64,000 nucleotides of DNA from Rhizobium indicum. GTDB lineage: Bacteria > Pseudomonadota > Alphaproteobacteria > Rhizobiales > Rhizobiaceae. The stretch covers positions 4,319,501 to 4,383,500 of the forward strand of contig NZ_CP054021.1 in the NCBI RefSeq assembly GCF_005862305.2, given 5' to 3'. This document shows, piece after piece, positions 60,577-64,000 of the stretch (its first letter is position 1; the number at the start of each line of letters is the position of its first letter). The notes under the pieces are model-generated. The model searched no databases. It worked only from the letters and a program-made list of their open reading frames with translations, and was not told the DNA's origin. The position numbers were made by a program, and so were the translations under genes.

Positions 60577-61326
60577 ATGTACGATATCATGCTTCTTTTC
60601 CTTGCTGGCCTGTTAGCAGGTAGCATGAATGCGTTGGCGGGCGGCGGGTCGTTCGTATCCCTGCCTGCGCTGATATCGGTCGGAGTGCCGTCGGTAGCCG
60701 CAAACGCGACAAGCACCTTAGCCTTGTTTCCCGGCGGCATGGCGAGCTCGTGGGTCTACCGTGACGGGGTTAGGAGTGTGTGCGGTGTCAATGTCGTGCC
60801 CATTGCTATCGTGACGGTTGTGGGTGGTGTGGCCGGAAGCATTCTATTGCTGCTAACCCCATCGAGGATTTTCGATGGTATCCTGCCATGGCTTTTGCTG
60901 GTGGCGACATTGATGCTGGCGGCAGGTCCGAGGGTCAGCGCCGTATTCCGGACGCAGGCACGTCCGAGTGTTCTGACCTTCGCAACGGTTCAATTCTTTC
61001 TCGGTCTTTATGGCGGCTATTTTGGCGGCGCGGTGGGTCTTATGATGCTTGCGGCATGGAGCGCGCTCGGGGGCGGGGCCATCAAGAGCCTGAATCCGAC
61101 AAGAATGGTGATGGTCACTGCCGCCAACGCGGTCGCCGTCGTCGTCTTCGTGGTTGCTGGGGCAATCGTATGGCAGGAGTGCATTCCCATGACGATTGGA
61201 GCCGTTATCGGCGGATGGATCGGAGCCCACATCGGACGTAGGCTGCCATCATCGGTCGTTCGGGTGCTAACCCTCACGGTCGCCTTTTTAACGACCGCGG
61301 TGTTCTTTTCGCGAGCTTACCTTTGA
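60577..61326 (+). CDS. TauE/SafE family permease
   Basis: 249 residues with eight membrane helices in two halves, each with the family motif: GSMNALAGGGSFVSLPALIS in the first and GLYGGYFGGAVGLMMLAAWS in the second. Members export sulfite, sulfoacetate or related anions. Substrate cannot be inferred. It appears to be a single-gene unit. Confidence 0.88.
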   Translation: MYDIMLLFLAGLLAGSMNALAGGGSFVSLPALISVGVPSVAANATSTLALFPGGMASSWVYRDGVRSVCGVNVVPIAIVTVVGGVAGSILLLLTPSRIFDGILPWLLLVATLMLAAGPRVSAVFRTQARPSVLTFATVQFFLGLYGGYFGGAVGLMMLAAWSALGGGAIKSLNPTRMVMVTAANAVAVVVFVVAGAIVWQECIPMTIGAVIGGWIGAHIGRRLPSSVVRVLTLTVAFLTTAVFFSRAYL

Positions 61327-61393
61327 GCGGAGGTCCGGCACCCAGCGAGGCAGGCTTTAACCCCGGAACATCCAGCTTTGGATGTCCCAAAAA

Positions 61394-61486
61394 CGGGAGC
61401 CAGCGCCCGACAGTCGGCGTGGCCTATCGAGAGATGGCCGCCATGCACCGGGCGGCCGCAACCGCCTACGGCACCACTGGCTCCCG
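61394..61486. ncRNA. Candidate structured RNA element (strand unknown)
   Basis: A 10-bp perfect stem, CGGGAGCCAG (61394-61403) and CTGGCTCCCG (61477-61486), encloses a 73-base interior with smaller hairpins: CCGA-CAG-TCGG, GGCC...GGCC and GGCGG-CCGCAA-CCGCC. The nested folding looks like a small RNA or a recombination site. No known family is recognised. Confidence 0.4.
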
Positions 61487-61498
61487 GGCAGCCAATCT

Positions 61499-61684
61499 TT
61501 AGAGTTGGTTCTTCGAGGCGACAACGTCGCGGAGCGAGATGAATTCACCGTAGGTATTTTTCTTCGATGACTTTTCAGTGGCTGTGGACGGTTCCTCGTT
61601 ACGAGATTGAATCCATTCGTCCTTCCGCTTCAGCAGCATGGGGAAAGGTTGCAGTTCGCGGAGCACTCGCCAGCATATGTACAT
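61499..61684 (-). CDS. Possible small protein divergent from imuA
   Basis: 61 residues, polar and basic (LLKRKDEWIQSRNEEPSTATE, then KKNTYGEFISLRDVVASKNQ). It is divergent from imuA with the LexA box between them. The ribosome site is weak and an inner ATG (61639) may be the true start. Protein-like composition is the main support. Confidence 0.4.
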   Translation of the reverse strand: MYICWRVLRELQPFPMLLKRKDEWIQSRNEEPSTATEKSSKKNTYGEFISLRDVVASKNQL

Positions 61685-61703
61685 TGACTCACATTGCCCA
61701 AAG

Positions 61704-61718
61704 GAACAAATAGAGAAC
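61704..61718. promoter_or_regulatory. LexA (SOS) box upstream of imuA
   Basis: GAAC at 61704-61707 and GAAC at 61715-61718, exactly seven bases apart, match the alphaproteobacterial LexA site GAAC-N7-GAAC (also written GTTC-N7-GTTC). It lies 50 bases before the imuA start, so the mutagenesis cassette is probably induced by DNA damage. Confidence 0.8.
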
Positions 61719-61767
61719 GTACTCGCTTTCGAGTGAGATGAAAACCTGATTTTGAAGAAGGCTTCGA

Positions 61768-62523
61768 ATGGCGCAGAACGGCGCGAACCCCATCATTTGC
61801 GATCTTCGAGACCGCATCCAGCATCTCGAAGGCGCGGTGGCTCGCCCTAAAACGGTCCTGCCATTTGGTGTTTCCGAGATCGATGAGCGGCTTCCGGGCG
61901 GCGGACTGGCATATGGCGCGATCCACGAATTCGCCGGAGGTGGGGCAGGGTCGGTTGATGGGGCCGCAGCCGCGCTTTTTGTTGCCGGTGTCGCGGCCCG
62001 TACCAAGGGCAAGGTGGTTTGGTGTCTCGCTCGCCCTGATCTTTTTGCCCCGGCGCTGGCACAGGTCGGCCTCCACCCTGATCGTGTGATCTATGTCGAA
62101 GCGATCCGTGAGGAATATGTCCTCGAAGCCTTCGAAGAAGCCTTGAGGTTCGGAGGGCTTGCAGCTGTCGTCGCCGAACTGGTCCGGTTGCCGATGGTAG
62201 CTTCGCGCCGCCTTCAACTTGCCGCCGAAGGGTCCGGGACCATCGGTCTGGTGATCCGACGATGGCGGCGGCAGACCGAGGCCGGAGATTTTGGGCATCC
62301 GACAGCTGCGGCAACACGGTGGCGAATATCGGTTCTGCCGTCCGAGCCGCTTCGGGTTCCAGGTATCGGCCGGGCGCGATGGCTGGCGGAACTGATCAGG
62401 GTCAAGGCAGGTGAAAGTGCGGATTTTGAAGTAGGTGCATGTGATGCCCAGGGTCGTATCAGTCTTTTTTCCGACGCTGGCAACGGATCGGATCAGACGC
62501 GCCGATCCGTCCATACCGGCTGA
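61768..62523 (+). CDS. imuA: ImuA, SOS mutagenesis accessory protein
   Basis: 251 residues resembling a degenerate RecA: LPFGVSEIDERLPGGGLAYGAIHEFAG opens it, with a P-loop-like region that lacks a proper Walker A (the site reads GGGAGSVDGAAA). ImuA works with ImuB and DnaE2 in error-prone bypass synthesis. Its 3' end overlaps imuB by 80 bases. The first gene of a LexA-controlled cassette. Confidence 0.88.
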   Translation: MAQNGANPIICDLRDRIQHLEGAVARPKTVLPFGVSEIDERLPGGGLAYGAIHEFAGGGAGSVDGAAAALFVAGVAARTKGKVVWCLARPDLFAPALAQVGLHPDRVIYVEAIREEYVLEAFEEALRFGGLAAVVAELVRLPMVASRRLQLAAEGSGTIGLVIRRWRRQTEAGDFGHPTAAATRWRISVLPSEPLRVPGIGRARWLAELIRVKAGESADFEVGACDAQGRISLFSDAGNGSDQTRRSVHTG

Positions 62524-63958
62524 GAGCCCGCTCGTCGTTGTCGCACGGAGCGGCTCGAAACGCTGGCTGTCGGCCGTCGATCAGAACGCAGCAAAGGTCG
62601 GCCTGCACGTTGGCATGGCAGGCGCAAAAGCACAGGCACTTGTCCATGGCCTGCATATGGTTGACGCCGATCCGGCGGCCGATCTTGCTGCACTCGAACG
62701 CCTGACGCTCTGGGCGCTGTCTCAATATTCACCGGTTGTGGCAACCGATCCTCCTGATGGCATCGTCATGGACACGGAAGGGGCCGATCATCTGCAAGGC
62801 GGCGAAGAGCTGATGCTGTCCGGTCTCGTGAACCGGTTTCTTGCACGCGGTCTGCCAGCACGTGCTGTCATTGCCGACACCTGGGGAGCCGCATTCGGGC
62901 TGGCGCGGTCCATGAGGGCTGAGACGAAGGTTATTCCAACATGGAAGACGGCCGACGCTGTTGTACGACTTCCCCTCTCGGCATTGCGGTTGAGTGCCGA
63001 GACGATTGTCGGCCTGCGCACGCTCGGGTTCAAAACGGTCGGCGAACTGGCTGCGACACCGCGTGCGCCACTGTCCCTTCGCTTCGGTCCGGAGATCGGC
63101 CGTCGTCTCGACCAGATGTTCGGCCGCGTAGCAGAGCCCATCGATCCCATCCGCTGTCCGGAGATCATCGAAGTCCATCGTGCTTTCGCCGAGCCGATTG
63201 GCGCTGCTGAGACCATCGGAAAATACATCTCGCGGCTCGTGACCAAGCTCTGTCTCGAACTTCAGGCTAAGGGGCTTGGTGTCCGGCGCACCGATCTCAT
63301 TATCCACCGCGTTGACAACACCATTCAGGCGCTGCGGGCGGGGACGGCAAAGCCGGTGCGAGATGTCGTCTGGCTGACGAAACTCCTCCATGATCGCATC
63401 GAGAGGATCGATCCCGGCTTCGGTATCGAGAAGCTCAGCCTTGCCGCAACGATGGTCGAGCCGCTGAAGGACAGGCAGATGGTTTCCGGTCTTGTGGAGG
63501 CAGCCGACGTCGACGTTACCTCGCTGATCGACGTATTGGGTAACCGTGGAACACAACGCATTTATCGTCTGGCACCAGTGGCCAGCGACGTTCCGGAGCG
63601 CTCGGTACAGCGGGTCTCACCGGTTGCCGAGGAAGACGGCCAGACGTGGCCGATGATCTGGCCGCGCCCGGTGCGCCTGTTGGACCGCCCGGAACTCATC
63701 GAGGTGATCGCGCTGCTCCCCGACCATCCTCCCGTTTCCTTTACCTGGCGCGGCAAGCGTCGGCGTGTGAAGCGAGCTGACGGACCCGAGCGCATCTTCG
63801 GGGAATGGTGGCTGCGAACATCCGAATGGACCGCCGTCCGCGACTATTTCACCGTCGAGGACGAGACCGGCGAGCGTTACTGGATTTACCGATCAGGTGA
63901 CGGCGTTGACGCGGACACGGGCTCCCATCGGTGGTTTATTCACGGGACTTTCGCATGA
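62444..63958 (+). CDS. imuB: ImuB, inactive Y-family polymerase adaptor
   Basis: 504 residues from ATG 62444 (MPRVVSVFFPTLATDRIRR); GTG 62435 is an alternative. The Y-family fold is visible (VGLHVGMAGAKAQALVHG, then GLRTLGFKTVGELA, a helix-hairpin-helix), but acidic metal-binding residues of an active polymerase are not found. The C-terminus (HRWFIHGTFA) matches the family end. ImuB brings ImuA and DnaE2 to the beta clamp. Overlaps dnaE2 by four bases. Confidence 0.9.
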   Translation: MPRVVSVFFPTLATDRIRRADPSIPAESPLVVVARSGSKRWLSAVDQNAAKVGLHVGMAGAKAQALVHGLHMVDADPAADLAALERLTLWALSQYSPVVATDPPDGIVMDTEGADHLQGGEELMLSGLVNRFLARGLPARAVIADTWGAAFGLARSMRAETKVIPTWKTADAVVRLPLSALRLSAETIVGLRTLGFKTVGELAATPRAPLSLRFGPEIGRRLDQMFGRVAEPIDPIRCPEIIEVHRAFAEPIGAAETIGKYISRLVTKLCLELQAKGLGVRRTDLIIHRVDNTIQALRAGTAKPVRDVVWLTKLLHDRIERIDPGFGIEKLSLAATMVEPLKDRQMVSGLVEAADVDVTSLIDVLGNRGTQRIYRLAPVASDVPERSVQRVSPVAEEDGQTWPMIWPRPVRLLDRPELIEVIALLPDHPPVSFTWRGKRRRVKRADGPERIFGEWWLRTSEWTAVRDYFTVEDETGERYWIYRSGDGVDADTGSHRWFIHGTFA

Positions 63959-64000
63959 GATACGCCGAACTCCAGGTCACAACGCATTTCAGCTTCCTGC
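63955..64000 (+). CDS. dnaE2: Error-prone DNA polymerase DnaE2, 5' end only
   Basis: The ATG at 63955 overlaps the imuB stop (ATGA). The 15 visible codons read MRYAELQVTTHFSFL, the standard DnaE2 opening before its PHP domain. The rest is beyond the window. It is the polymerase of the imuA-imuB-dnaE2 mutasome. Confidence 0.85.
   Translation, partial: MRYAELQVTTHFSFL

Larger units (their letters stand above)
43210..64000 (+). mobile_element. GInt-type genomic island inserted in thyA (right end outside window)
   Basis: The left boundary is set by the break in thyA at about 43209/43210. The recombination module (44533-51302) has the ginABCD make-up: three tyrosine-recombinase-like genes and one small coiled-coil gene, overlapping or nearly so. 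Known GInts consist of this operon, cargo DNA and a short AT-rich end, and they insert site-specifically between imperfect direct repeats. Cargo here includes a replacement thyA, an NTPase, Ku genes and imuAB-dnaE2. The right end is not seen; that the island spans to 64000 is inferred from the missing thyA half. Confidence 0.7.

Noticed and set aside
43210..64000. The island ending before 64000
   Set aside because: No sequence resembling the missing thyA 3' part, folA or a repeat of the left boundary was found, so I left the right end open instead of assigning one.

Overview
This is about 64 kb of a fast-growing rhizobial genome, most likely of the Rhizobium leguminosarum/etli group. The clearest marker is a permuted two-piece tmRNA gene on the minus strand (about 42195-42525) whose tag reads ANDNYAEARLAA, the rhizobial form. 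High G+C, families of short palindromic intergenic repeats, EcfG/RpoE2-type promoters and an alphaproteobacterial LexA box agree with this.

Positions 1-43209 look like ordinary chromosome. They hold the 3' end of ligA, a GNAT acetyltransferase, a DEDDh exonuclease, creA, cheW, a SCO1 protein, prmA, an aminopeptidase P, an AzlCD exporter, a UvrD/PcrA helicase, the prkA-yeaH-spoVR stress operon, a class III cyclase, an RND efflux pair, a solitary flagellin, an OmpA-type lipoprotein, AraC- and LysR-type regulators with their neighbours, a GlcD-like FAD oxidase, a large AsmA protein, and a tail-to-tag quality-control group (ssrA, then sspB, on the minus strand).

At about 43209 the host thymidylate synthase gene thyA is cut after codon 176, just before the invariant active-site Asn (E. 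coli Asn177). What follows is a mobile genomic island. Its first gene is a complete thymidylate synthase of a different lineage (43348-44256), which probably replaces the enzyme the insertion destroyed. Next come four tightly coupled genes (44533-51302) whose order and content match ginABCD, the recombination module of GInt-type genomic islands: three tyrosine-recombinase-like proteins and one small coiled-coil protein. The missing 3' part of thyA is not in the window, so the island probably runs past position 64000.

The visible cargo starts with a 5'-truncated ImmA/IrrE remnant coupled to a small Cys/His protein, and a 767-residue protein that joins two TIR/deoxyribosyltransferase-like modules to a P-loop NTPase (a candidate immune protein). 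Then come two Ku genes in tandem behind a general-stress promoter, several small stress-type or unknown genes, one frameshifted secreted-protein gene, a lipoprotein, a TauE/SafE permease, and a LexA-controlled imuA-imuB-dnaE2 mutagenesis cassette whose third gene is cut by the window end. The cargo is thus rich in DNA repair under stress (end joining and translesion synthesis) and carries one likely defence gene. The most notable feature is that the element appears to disable an important host gene and supply its own copy.
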